Assembly (NCBI GenBank): GCA_001871685.1
Contig: MNVK01000034.1
Location: 1-23,285 of the forward strand
Direction of reading: 5' to 3'
From: Nitrospirae bacterium CG1_02_44_142
GTDB lineage: Bacteria; Nitrospirota; Thermodesulfovibrionia; Thermodesulfovibrionales; UBA1546
Length of the DNA: 23,285 bases
Of this stretch, positions 7,263 to 14,732 are shown in pieces (the stretch's first letter is position 1; every line of letters begins with the position of its first letter). Below the pieces are notes generated by a model. That model made no database searches. It saw only the letters and a program-made list of their open reading frames with translations, and was not told where the DNA came from. The position numbers were made by a program, and so were the translations under genes.

Positions 7263-8353
7263 TTCTTTATAAGACTTATCGCGATATCAACTACCCTCTG
7301 GGCGGCATCCGGCATACCCACGGATTTGCTCTGCCTTTCCATCTCATGCCTCAGTTCTTTATTCTCATAAAGCTCTCTTATATTTTCCGCCAGGATTTCT
7401 CCTGTTAATTCCTGGTCCAGTATCATTCTTGCGGCCTTCATCTCAAGCAGCTTGCCTGCATTAAGCTCCTGATGACGTCCTGCTGCATAGGGATACGGGA
7501 TTAAGATTGCAGACTTACCGATAGCGGTGAGCTCAGCAAGGGTTGTCGCGCCGGCCCTTGATATTACTATGTCGGCAACTGCGTACGCCTCTGACATCTG
7601 ATATATAAACGGCGTTACCGTACCCGAGAATCCCCACTTCCGGTAAGACTCCCTGACGAGCTCGCAGCCGCGGCCGCCTGTCTGGTGCAGAAACTGTATC
7701 TTCTCCTTGAGGTCCAGCATATGATTAAAAGAATCCACCACTGCGCGGTTTATGTTCCTTGCGCCGGAACTGCCGCCAAAGACGAATATCGTAAACTTAT
7801 TTCTATCAAGTGAAAAGATGTCATAGGCTGCGTCCCTGTCCCCTGTCAAAATGCTCATCCTGATAGGATTCCCCGTGAAAAATGTCTTGGCCCTGGGGAA
7901 AAACGATATGCTTTCCTGATAAGTTACCCCCGCTGCTTTGACAAATTTCCCGAGGAGTTTATTTGCAAGACCGGGCACAGAATTCTGCTCCACTATCATT
8001 GCGGGTATTGACATCATGGAGGCCGCAAGCATTGGGCCTACAGACGCATAGCCTCCCACGCCTATCACGATATCAGGAGATACCGCCTTAATAATTCCAT
8101 AAGAGTCAACGATTGAAAACAGCATCTTCCATAAAGCTCTAATCTTCCTTAATAGAGATACGCCGACAAAGCCTTCTGCCCTCAGAAATTTTATTGGATA
8201 GCCTTCACGCGGTACAATTCTCGACTCAATTCCGTGTTCCGTGCCTATAAATATCACTTCTGTTTTATCCTCTCTTCTTCTTAATTCCTCTGCTATGGCT
8301 ATACCCGGGAAAATGTGCCCTCCGGTGCCTCCTCCTGCAATAAGCACCCTCAT
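7250..8353 (-). CDS. murG: Lipid II synthase MurG (GlcNAc transferase)
   Basis: GT28 glycosyltransferase at the inner face of the membrane that adds GlcNAc from UDP-GlcNAc to lipid I, giving lipid II. The N-terminal diphosphate loop GGGTGGHIFPG (7-17), a second glycine-rich VGGYAS, EQNSVPGLANK, and in the C-terminal domain FGGSSGARNIN, SRAGATTLAEL and PYPYAAGRHQELNA are all present. Length is 367 aa. It ends 14 bases before murC. ATG 8353 has only a weak TTGGAA upstream, in the repeat-filled spacer that separates it from ftsW. Confidence 0.97.
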   Translation of the reverse strand: MRVLIAGGGTGGHIFPGIAIAEELRRREDKTEVIFIGTEHGIESRIVPREGYPIKFLRAEGFVGVSLLRKIRALWKMLFSIVDSYGIIKAVSPDIVIGVGGYASVGPMLAASMMSIPAMIVEQNSVPGLANKLLGKFVKAAGVTYQESISFFPRAKTFFTGNPIRMSILTGDRDAAYDIFSLDRNKFTIFVFGGSSGARNINRAVVDSFNHMLDLKEKIQFLHQTGGRGCELVRESYRKWGFSGTVTPFIYQMSEAYAVADIVISRAGATTLAELTAIGKSAILIPYPYAAGRHQELNAGKLLEMKAARMILDQELTGEILAENIRELYENKELRHEMERQSKSVGMPDAAQRVVDIAISLIKKGNR

Positions 8354-8443
8354 ACAAATTCCAATTCAAAATTTAAGATTAAAAATTCAAAAAGCAAAAT
8401 TGTGGAATTCCTTAATTTTGAATTTTGAATTTTGAATTTTGAA
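8354..8443. repeat. Inverted TTTTGAA heptamer arrays in ftsW-murG spacer
   Basis: This 90-base spacer is almost entirely repeat. AATTCAAAATT-type units lie at 8362-8390 and four TTTTGAA heptamers in the opposite sense at 8414-8442, with TGGAATTCC between them. The arms are complementary, so the transcript could form a long AU-rich hairpin between ftsW and murG. No promoter motif is evident. Confidence 0.75.
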
Positions 8444-9610
8444 TTATTTGTTCCCATATACCGCCCTCAGCGCTTTTTTCCTCATTATCAGTTCTTTTGT
8501 CCTGTCAACGACTCTTATGCTGTCTTCTCCCTTTGAAAGATTAAGAAGAATGCCTACTGCCGCCATATTCACAAGCAGAGCTGAGCCCCCGTAACTTATA
8601 AACGGCAAAGGAAGCCCCTTTGTCGGAATCATCCCTGTTACAACAGAGAAATTTATCAGCGCCTGAAGCGCAATCATTATTGAAAGGCCAAAGGACAGGT
8701 AATATATAAAGCTGTCCTTTGCTTTATTAGTAGCGGCTATCCCCCTCACAAACAGCATCACGAACAGGAAAATAATTACCCCCGCGCCTATCAGCCCGAG
8801 TTCCTCACCGACAAGAGAAAAAATAAAATCAGTATGGGTTTCAGGCAGAAACAAAAGTTTCTGCTTGCTTTCGCCGAGGCCGACCCCTTTAAGGCCTCCG
8901 CTGCCGAGGGCAATAAACGATTGTATAAGCTGGAAACCGCTTCCCTGCGGGTCATCCCACGGATTAAGGAAAGATGTAACGCGCTTCCACCTGTACGGCT
9001 CTCTTATAAGTTTTACTGCTACGGGGAGCGCAAAGACTGACATGGACAGCAGATACCTCAGTTTCATGCCTGAAAAAAACAGCATGGCAAGCGTAATGAC
9101 GCCGAGACTTATGGCAGCGCCAAAGTCCGGCTGTTTGAGAAATATGGCCTGAAATACCGCCATTACTGCAATAGGCTTTATAAAAGATGCAATGCTGTCT
9201 GTCCTGTAATGATATGCCGACATATATTTAGCGAGGAATATAACCATTGAAAGTTTGACGAGTTCAGACGGCTGAAAGGTTGACGGCCAGAGTTTTAACC
9301 ATCTCTTTGCCCCGCCTGCTGATATTCCCATCCCGGGGACAAAGACAAGCACAAGAAGCAGAAAGGAAAATATAAGCAAAGGCAGCGCTGTCTTCTTCAG
9401 AATCTCAGGCCTCAATCTGTAAGCGGCAAACATGGCCGCAAATCCGAGCAGCATTGTAAAGAGATGCCTCTTAAAATAAAAAAACTGCGTCATATCTTTT
9501 TTTGACATGGATGGGGATACAACTGCCGTTGAACTGTATATCATGAGCGCCCCCAGCCCCAGCAGGAAAAACGTGATTAACAAAAGCCATCTGTCATACG
9601 TTTTATTCAT
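8444..9610 (-). CDS. ftsW: Septal peptidoglycan glycosyltransferase FtsW (SEDS family)
   Basis: Polytopic SEDS protein that polymerises lipid II glycan strands at the septum together with FtsI. About ten hydrophobic segments are visible over 388 residues. Family motifs in order are GGAKRWL followed by FQPSELVKL, QPDFGAA, GSGFQLIQSFIALGSGGL, LPETHTDFIFSLVGEELG and MIPTKGLPLPFISYGGSAL. The Asp in HTDF is the expected essential SEDS residue. The gap to the murD stop is a single base, so translation is probably coupled; AAGGGT about 14 bases upstream is a poor Shine-Dalgarno. The position between murD and murG is standard for FtsW rather than RodA. Confidence 0.96.
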   Translation of the reverse strand: MNKTYDRWLLLITFFLLGLGALMIYSSTAVVSPSMSKKDMTQFFYFKRHLFTMLLGFAAMFAAYRLRPEILKKTALPLLIFSFLLLVLVFVPGMGISAGGAKRWLKLWPSTFQPSELVKLSMVIFLAKYMSAYHYRTDSIASFIKPIAVMAVFQAIFLKQPDFGAAISLGVITLAMLFFSGMKLRYLLSMSVFALPVAVKLIREPYRWKRVTSFLNPWDDPQGSGFQLIQSFIALGSGGLKGVGLGESKQKLLFLPETHTDFIFSLVGEELGLIGAGVIIFLFVMLFVRGIAATNKAKDSFIYYLSFGLSIMIALQALINFSVVTGMIPTKGLPLPFISYGGSALLVNMAAVGILLNLSKGEDSIRVVDRTKELIMRKKALRAVYGNK

Positions 9611-9611
9611 C

Positions 9612-11114
9612 TCAGGATAAACCCTTCACAATCTCCTTAAACTGCTCGCCCCTGTCTTTGTAATTCCTGAACATATCAAAACTTGCGCATGCAGGAGAGA
9701 GGAGCACAACATCGCCTCTTGACGCTGATTTACGGGCTGTCATCACAGCTTCTTTTAGATTATCCGCAAATACAGTCTCAGTCAGTCCGCCGAGAGATTC
9801 TTTTATCTTTTCTCTTGCCTCTCCGATGAGAACGAGTTTTTTTACTCTGCTCTTTACGAGAGAACTCAGGAGAGAAAAATCTCCATCTTTGTCTCTTCCG
9901 CCTGCAATCAGGATTACAGGATTTGAAAAACTCTCAAGCGACTTTACCACCGCATCTATATTCGTGCCTTTTGAATCATTGATGTAATCCACGCCTTCAA
10001 ATCCCCTTACAAGTTCCAGGCGGTGTTCAAGCCCTTCAAACTCTTTTAATGCGCTTACAACTGCCTCTGCCGGACAGCCTGCAAGGAGAGCCATGGCCGA
10101 AGCAGCCATGGCATTCTCCAGGTTATGAACACCTTTAATATTTATCTCATCAGCGCGCAGAAGTTGAGAGTGAAGAGTGAAGAGTGAAGAGTTGAAGTTA
10201 GAATGAATAACCCCATCTTTGAAATAAATTCCGTTTACTTCTTTCTTGCGGCTGAAGAAATATACGTCAGGTAATCTTGAATCTTGAATCTTGAATCTTG
10301 AATCGTATAATCTCATTGTTTCCGGGTCATCCGCATTAAGGACCAGAAAATCTCCTTCTCTCTGGTTTGCGAATATCTGCGCCTTTGCATCTTTATATTT
10401 TTTCATTGAATGGTATCTGTCCATATGGTCGGGCGTAATATTGAGCAGGGCCGCGCCCCTCGGCCTGAACAGCTCTATCGCCTCAAGCTGAAAACTTGAC
10501 ACCTCGGCAACTATGAAATCAAATCCCCCCTCGCCCCCCTTTACTAAAGGGGGGATGGGGGGATTATTCAAATTAATGCGCGGACATATCTCCTCACTTT
10601 TTTGTATTTTATATATCTCCTCTGTCAGGGCATTCCCGATATTCCCTCCCATGATTGTCCTGAAGCCTCCCTTATTTAACATCTCGTTTAATAATGTTGT
10701 AGTGGTTGTTTTCCCGTTTGTCCCGGTTATTGCCAGAAATCCCCCCTTACCCCCCTTTACTAAAGGGGGGATGGGAGGATTATTCTGACTGCTGATTATT
10801 TGATACGCAAGTTCAAGTTCGCCGATAATCCTTATCCCCATCTCCTTCGCCTTTTTTAACGGAGCAATATCCAACGGCACACCCGGGCTGAGCGCTATCA
10901 TATCCACGCCTTGCAGCATCCCGAACTGCTCGGGACGCCCGCCAAGACTGAGCCTTACCGAAGGCAAAAGCCTTTCAACATATTTCATTAACGCTTCCTT
11001 TGGCTTGCTGTCGGTAACCATCACCTTTGCGCCAAGACTAACAAGCAGATTTGAAGCGCCAACCCCGCTCTCTGCAAGACCGAAAACAAGTATATTCTTA
11101 TCCCTTAGTTCCAT
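9612..11114 (-). CDS. murD: UDP-N-acetylmuramoyl-L-alanine--D-glutamate ligase MurD, with repeat-encoded insertions
   Basis: Adds D-Glu to UDP-MurNAc-L-Ala. ATG 11114 is chosen over the open frame to 11177 because the protein then starts MELRDKNILVFGLAESG, the normal first strand, and overlaps the upstream gene by only 17 bases. P-loop GTNGKTTT is at 131-138, EVSSFQLE near 204-211, DHMDRYHSMKKYKDAK near 229-244 with the likely carbamylated Lys, and GRDKDGDF and SPACASFDMF in the C-terminal domain. At 500 aa it is about 50 longer than usual. The excess matches repeat-encoded segments: NNPPIPPLVKGG twice (about 112-126 and 184-198), SRFKIQDSRL (272-281) and NSSLFTLHSQLL (308-319). All catalytic motifs are intact. 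Confidence 0.95.
   Translation of the reverse strand: MELRDKNILVFGLAESGVGASNLLVSLGAKVMVTDSKPKEALMKYVERLLPSVRLSLGGRPEQFGMLQGVDMIALSPGVPLDIAPLKKAKEMGIRIIGELELAYQIISSQNNPPIPPLVKGGKGGFLAITGTNGKTTTTTLLNEMLNKGGFRTIMGGNIGNALTEEIYKIQKSEEICPRINLNNPPIPPLVKGGEGGFDFIVAEVSSFQLEAIELFRPRGAALLNITPDHMDRYHSMKKYKDAKAQIFANQREGDFLVLNADDPETMRLYDSRFKIQDSRLPDVYFFSRKKEVNGIYFKDGVIHSNFNSSLFTLHSQLLRADEINIKGVHNLENAMAASAMALLAGCPAEAVVSALKEFEGLEHRLELVRGFEGVDYINDSKGTNIDAVVKSLESFSNPVILIAGGRDKDGDFSLLSSLVKSRVKKLVLIGEAREKIKESLGGLTETVFADNLKEAVMTARKSASRGDVVLLSPACASFDMFRNYKDRGEQFKEIVKGLS
10163..10200. repeat. GAGTGAA heptamer array inside murD
   Basis: GAGTGAA repeats about three times, then decays to GAGTTGAAG. It encodes the NSSLFTLHSQLL stretch of MurD. 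It lies about 70 bases from a second, unrelated heptamer array in the same gene. Confidence 0.75.
10273..10304. repeat. Perfect AATCTTG heptamer array inside murD
   Basis: Four perfect AATCTTG units plus AATC give 32 bases. Because 7 is not a multiple of 3, the translation repeats every seven residues (D-S-R-F-K-I-Q, then D-S-R-L) and no stop appears. Confidence 0.85.
10521..10565. repeat. Double-stem palindrome (PPxPPLxKGG element), copy in murD near EVSSFQLE
   Basis: CCCCCC-TCG-CCCCCC-TTTACTAAA-GGGGGG-ATG-GGGGGG is a near-perfect 45-base palindrome. It is translated in frame as NNPPIPPLVKGGEGG directly before the strand FIVAEVSSFQLE. Copies occur at 10737-10781, 16042-16093 and 18041-18087. 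Confidence 0.9.
10737..10781. repeat. Double-stem palindrome, copy in murD before the P-loop
   Basis: Same element as at 10521-10565, with a TTA/ATG pair of inner triplets. It has the same reading frame and orientation, giving NNPPIPPLVKGGKGG immediately before [13 protein letters not shown], at the boundary between the N-terminal and ATPase domains. Confidence 0.9.
10919..10935. repeat. TCCCGA/TCGGGA palindrome inside murD
   Basis: TCCCGAACTGCTCGGGA is identical to the core of the ftsA copy at 1834-1850. It encodes RPEQFGM in the N-terminal domain of MurD. Confidence 0.7.
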
Positions 11115-12204
11115 ACGCCGCGTTTCTCGCAATCCCTTTATTCTTTGTTTTTTTGCCTGCCTCCGCAGGACTATCATTGTCCTTTTTAGTGGTCTTTGCC
11201 TTATTTAGCTTCTTTTTTGATGAAACCCTAACTGATTTTGCTTTATTATTTTTTGAATATGTCTTTAACTTTGTCCGCCTCGGCGGATTAACTTTGGACT
11301 TTGAACTTTTTTTATAATCCGCCTTTGTAAAATAAACAACAGGCTGCTCATTGCTTGCAATAACAGCAAAACCTCTTATTTCAAGCCTCTCTGCCTCATT
11401 CCATAAAACTCCTCTGCTCTGCGCTCCAAGAATAGCAACTACCACCATCTCTCCTTCTTTTTCGCCTGCGTACACAAAGCAATGCCTTGCCGCTCTTGTA
11501 TATCCTGTCTTGCCGCCTACTGCTCCGTTATCAGACCATAGAAGCTTGTTCGTATTTTCAAGGGCTATCGTCCTGCCCTGTTCCGTAGATATCTCCGCCT
11601 CTTTCTTGCCTATAATCTCTCTAATCACAGGATATTTAAGGGCGTGCCTCATTATCTTTGAGAGGTCATATGCCGTTGTATATTGACCTCCTCCGGGAAG
11701 TCCTGTCGCATTTATAAACCTGGTATTGGATGCTCCTATTGCAGCAGCCTTTCTATTCATAAGCTGAGCAAATTTTTTCTCCGAGCCGGCAACAGCCTCT
11801 GCCAGGGCAAAGGCCGCGCCGTTTGCCGACCTTATAAGCGCTGCATAAAGCAGAGTTTCTACAGTCAGAGTCTCTCCAGCCCTCAGCTTAGTCTCCTTAA
11901 GTGATGGGACGTTTGCAGCCGCCTCGCTGATTGTTACTGCATCGCTCATCTCAGCCCTGTCAAGAACAACCATGGCTGTCACAAGTTTGGTTGTGCTTGC
12001 AGGAGGCAGTTTCAGGTTTGGATTTTTTGCAAACAGCACCCTGCCGGTTGAAGCCTCCATAACAACTGCCGCCTTTGAGGAAATCTCATCAGCATAAACA
12101 GAAGAGGAAAATGCAAAATGCAAAATGCAAAATACAAAACTGAGGAAGATTTTAAAATTTTGAATTGTAATTTTGAACTTTGAGTTTTGAATTTTGAATT
12201 CCAT
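11098..12204 (-). CDS. D-alanyl-D-alanine carboxypeptidase (PBP5/DacA family, S11)
   Basis: Penicillin-binding serine D,D-carboxypeptidase that would trim the terminal D-Ala from pentapeptides in the periplasm. All three active-site motifs are present (numbering from the GTG at 12210): STTK at 72-75, SAN at 128-130 and KTG at 234-236. A signal peptide precedes SSVYADE, with predicted cleavage after YA near residue 40. Its hydrophobic core and the stretch before it are encoded almost entirely by heptamer arrays. From about residue 296 a very Lys-rich tail replaces the usual C-terminal domain and amphipathic anchor; it includes palindrome-encoded NPPRRTK. ATG 12204 with GAGGTG five bases upstream is preferred, but GTG 12210, overlapping the mraY stop as GTGA, is possible. 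This gene is not a standard member of the dcw order. Confidence 0.92.
   Translation of the reverse strand: MEFKIQNSKFKITIQNFKIFLSFVFCILHFAFSSSVYADEISSKAAVVMEASTGRVLFAKNPNLKLPPASTTKLVTAMVVLDRAEMSDAVTISEAAANVPSLKETKLRAGETLTVETLLYAALIRSANGAAFALAEAVAGSEKKFAQLMNRKAAAIGASNTRFINATGLPGGGQYTTAYDLSKIMRHALKYPVIREIIGKKEAEISTEQGRTIALENTNKLLWSDNGAVGGKTGYTRAARHCFVYAGEKEGEMVVVAILGAQSRGVLWNEAERLEIRGFAVIASNEQPVVYFTKADYKKSSKSKVNPPRRTKLKTYSKNNKAKSVRVSSKKKLNKAKTTKKDNDSPAEAGKKTKNKGIARNAAYGTKG
11274..11287. repeat. TCCGCC/GGCGGA palindrome in the carboxypeptidase tail
   Basis: TCCGCCTCGGCGGA encodes NPPRR in the Lys-rich C-terminal tail. A related imperfect palindrome, CCTGCCTCCGCAGG, is at about 11156-11169 and encodes SPAEAG. 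Confidence 0.6.
12108..12140. repeat. AAAATGC heptamer array encoding the signal-peptide core
   Basis: AAAATGC occurs three times, followed by AAAATAC and AAAAC. On the coding strand it reads FVFCILHFAF, which is the hydrophobic core of the carboxypeptidase signal peptide. Confidence 0.85.
12154..12201. repeat. TTTTGAA heptamer array at the carboxypeptidase N-terminus
   Basis: Variants of TTTTGAA occur six to seven times in near-heptameric spacing. They encode EFKIQNSKFKITIQNFKIF, the basic region of the signal peptide. The unit is the same as in the ftsW-murG spacer. Confidence 0.75.
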
Positions 12205-12206
12205 TT

Positions 12207-13289
12207 TCACCTCAGCTTTAATGTTGCAAGGCTCAGAAGAGCCAGCATTATTCCAACTATCCAGAATCTGACTATAACTTTAGGTTCAGGCCATCCCTTA
12301 AGTTCAAAGTGATGGTGTATCGGCGCCATCCTGAATATCCTTTTCCCTGTTAACTTGAAGGATGCTACCTGAAACACAACTGAGAGCGTCTCTATAACAA
12401 AAATTCCCCCTACAACCGCAAGCACTATCTCCTGCTTTGTTATTACGGCAAGCGTGCCGAGCGCCCCGCCGAGAGACAGAGAACCTACATCCCCCATAAA
12501 TACATCCGCAGGATATGAGTTATACCAGAGGAAACCGAGAGAGGCCCCAAGAATAGCTCCGCAAAACACAGTCAGTTCTCCTGTGCGGGGAATATAAAGA
12601 ACCTGCAGGTATTGTGAAAACTTGAAATTGCCGGAGATATAGACAAGTATTCCCGTGGCCAGCACCGAAATCCCGACCAGGCCCACAGCCAGGCCGTCTA
12701 TGCCGTCCGTGAGATTGACTGCATTGGAGGACCCTACGATAACAACAATAGAAAACGGCACATAAAACCATCCGAGGTCAAAAAGCCATTTTTTAAAAAA
12801 TGGAATGCTCAAGACGTCGTTGTAGGGGCCTTTAGAGTTCATGTAAAGGAACATGCTTATCGCCAGGGCAATAAGCATCTGCGCCCCGAATTTATACCAG
12901 CCGCTTAACCCCTTTGAGTCTCTTTTTACAACCTTCAGATAATCATCAATAAAGCCTATCGTTCCAAAACCTACGAGAGAAAAAATCATCATTAGTACAT
13001 ATTTGTTGGTAAGGTCGCCCCACAGGAGAACGGTAACAAGTATAGAGATTATTATGAGGACTCCGCCCATCGTGGGCGTCCCTGTCTTGCCCAGATGCGT
13101 CTGAGGCCCGTCATCTCTCACCTGCTGCGTTACGCTGAAGCTGCTGAGTCTTTTTATAACCTCCGGCCCGAGGATGAAGGTAATAAGCATTGCCGTAAGA
13201 ACTGCAAGCGCGCTCCTGAATGTTATATATCTGAAAACATTCAGCGGTGAAAAATAGGGGGATAGACTGTAAAGAAAATTATAAAGCAT
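12207..13289 (-). CDS. mraY: Phospho-MurNAc-pentapeptide transferase MraY
   Basis: Integral membrane enzyme that transfers phospho-MurNAc-pentapeptide to undecaprenyl phosphate, giving lipid I. It has 360 residues and about ten membrane segments. Motifs in order are [10 protein letters not shown] (67-76), FIDDYLKV with Asp115 and Asp116, [13 protein letters not shown] (189-201), [12 protein letters not shown] with Asp267, and [12 protein letters not shown] (322-333). ATG 13289 follows AGAGGCAGAGA and overlaps the murF stop by 11 bases. The gene carries no visible repeat insertion, in contrast to its soluble neighbours. Confidence 0.98.
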   Translation of the reverse strand: MLYNFLYSLSPYFSPLNVFRYITFRSALAVLTAMLITFILGPEVIKRLSSFSVTQQVRDDGPQTHLGKTGTPTMGGVLIIISILVTVLLWGDLTNKYVLMMIFSLVGFGTIGFIDDYLKVVKRDSKGLSGWYKFGAQMLIALAISMFLYMNSKGPYNDVLSIPFFKKWLFDLGWFYVPFSIVVIVGSSNAVNLTDGIDGLAVGLVGISVLATGILVYISGNFKFSQYLQVLYIPRTGELTVFCGAILGASLGFLWYNSYPADVFMGDVGSLSLGGALGTLAVITKQEIVLAVVGGIFVIETLSVVFQVASFKLTGKRIFRMAPIHHHFELKGWPEPKVIVRFWIVGIMLALLSLATLKLR

Positions 13290-14658
13290 TCTCTGCCTCT
13301 TTATTTATTTCTAAAACTTTTTCCATCCCCATTGCCCTGGAACCCTTCACAATAATTGTGTCGCCCTCCCTGCACAGCCCTGTTAGTATCCTTCCTGCTT
13401 CTTCCGGAGTAGAGACGCTGAAGGACTGCCTTCCTGATTTGACAAACTCTGAATGTGTTATAGCCATCAAAGGCCCGACGCCTATAAATACGTCTATCGG
13501 AAGCGCTGAGAGCCACTCTCCAATTTTTCTGTGCGCCTCCTCTGCGTAGGCTCCCAACTCAAGCATATCCCCGAGAACAGCGATAGCCCTTCCTTTCTTC
13601 ATCCGTCCGAGGCGGACAAGTTCTTTTATTGCCTCTTCCATGGATGCAGGGTTTGCATTATATACATCGCTTATAACCGTGGACCCTAACAATTCCTTAA
13701 TCTCAAGCCTCATAGGAACGCCTTTAAAAGATTCAAGCCCGGTTTTTATATTGCGAAGCTCAATATTGAAGGCCTGCCCGACAGCCGCAGCGGCCAGCGC
13801 ATTATAGATATTAAAAGCTCCGGGGATATTCAGGTTTATCTCTACGCAGTTGCCTTCACCGAAACAGAGCAGAAAATCAGAGCCTCTATCCTTCATTCTG
13901 ATATCACTTGCAAAAACATCAGCCTTATTTTTTATGCCAAATGTAATAACCTCGCCCTGATATCCTGAAACCCCCTGCATAAGGAAGGCGTCATCTGCGC
14001 TTACTACAATTTTTTTCACGGTATTTAGGAGTTCAAGCTTTGTATTTCTGACTGCCTCAAGACTCCCGAAACCTTCAAGATGTCCAGGCCCTATGTTTGT
14101 CACAACACCGCAATCAGGCGCTGCAATCCCGCACAATTCTCTTATGTCTCCGGGAGAGCTTGCGCCCATCTCAAGAACAACGGCCTCATCGTCAGCGCTA
14201 AGTTTTATAAGGCTCAGGGGAAGGCCTATGTGGTTATTGAGATTGCCTGTATTCTTATGAACCCTGTATTTTGCGCTCAGGATTGACGCTGTCATTTCTT
14301 TTGTCGTTGTCTTTCCGTTGGTCCCTGTTATGCCTATTACGGGAATATTGCTTCTTATGCGGACATAACGCGCGATATCCTGCAGCGCCCTGAGAGTGTT
14401 TTTAACATATATTATTGTCTTGCCTTTCAGGTGTTCCACAGGCGGGAAATTCACCAGCGCTCCGCTTCCTCTTTCAAGAGCCTTATAAATAAAATCATGC
14501 CCGTCAAATCTTGCGCCGCGCAATGCAACAAATATCTCTCCGTATCCTATGGTTCGTGAATCTATGGATACGCCCGTAAATGGACTGGAGCTGCCATTTT
14601 TATAGACAATACGCCCGCCTGTCGCATTGATAATTTCTTCTATCGTCAAATTTGCCAT
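13279..14658 (-). CDS. murF: UDP-MurNAc-tripeptide--D-alanyl-D-alanine ligase MurF
   Basis: Adds the D-Ala-D-Ala made by Ddl to UDP-MurNAc-tripeptide, completing the cytoplasmic precursor. It has 459 residues. [16 protein letters not shown] (33-48) marks the N-terminal Mur domain, [10 protein letters not shown] (112-121) is the P-loop, [13 protein letters not shown] (137-149) is typical of MurF, and YNANPASM (333-340) opens the C-terminal domain. ATG 14658 has GAGAGG just upstream. The 35-base gap from murE is partly GATTCAT heptamers. A short palindrome at 13605-13617 encodes VRLGR in the C-terminal domain. Confidence 0.97.
   Translation of the reverse strand: MANLTIEEIINATGGRIVYKNGSSSPFTGVSIDSRTIGYGEIFVALRGARFDGHDFIYKALERGSGALVNFPPVEHLKGKTIIYVKNTLRALQDIARYVRIRSNIPVIGITGTNGKTTTKEMTASILSAKYRVHKNTGNLNNHIGLPLSLIKLSADDEAVVLEMGASSPGDIRELCGIAAPDCGVVTNIGPGHLEGFGSLEAVRNTKLELLNTVKKIVVSADDAFLMQGVSGYQGEVITFGIKNKADVFASDIRMKDRGSDFLLCFGEGNCVEINLNIPGAFNIYNALAAAAVGQAFNIELRNIKTGLESFKGVPMRLEIKELLGSTVISDVYNANPASMEEAIKELVRLGRMKKGRAIAVLGDMLELGAYAEEAHRKIGEWLSALPIDVFIGVGPLMAITHSEFVKSGRQSFSVSTPEEAGRILTGLCREGDTIIVKGSRAMGMEKVLEINKEAENAL
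13605..13617. repeat. Short GTCCG/CGGAC palindrome inside murF
   Basis: GTCCGAGGCGGAC belongs to the TCCGCC/GGCGGA group by sequence and encodes VRLGR. It is short enough that chance cannot be excluded for this copy alone. Confidence 0.45.
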
Positions 14659-14675
14659 AACCTCTCTAAAAAATC

Positions 14676-14732
14676 TGATTCATGATTCATGATTCATGAT
14701 TTTTTATCCTGCATCCTGTATCTTGTATCCTC
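14676..14732. repeat. Two abutting heptamer arrays at the murE-murF junction
   Basis: TGATTCA occurs three times plus TGAT (14676-14700), followed after a T-run by ATCCTGC, ATCCTGT, ATCTTGT and ATCC (14707-14731). The second array encodes the C-terminal DTRYRMQD of MurE, and the first supplies its stop codon and most of the spacer to murF. Confidence 0.8.

Noticed and set aside
8354..8443. Promoter for murG in the ftsW-murG spacer
   Set aside because: The AT-rich repeats give many weak -10-like matches but no paired -35 at proper spacing.
10273..10304. Sequencing or assembly artefact as the source of the heptamer arrays
   Set aside because: Arrays of different sequence occur at many sites and every host gene keeps an open frame with its catalytic motifs, which errors would not do. 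Exact copy numbers may still be uncertain.
11115..11177. Upstream extension of murD to 11177
   Set aside because: The added 21 residues are antisense-like basic sequence inside the carboxypeptidase tail. MurD proteins begin at the strand that follows ATG 11114.
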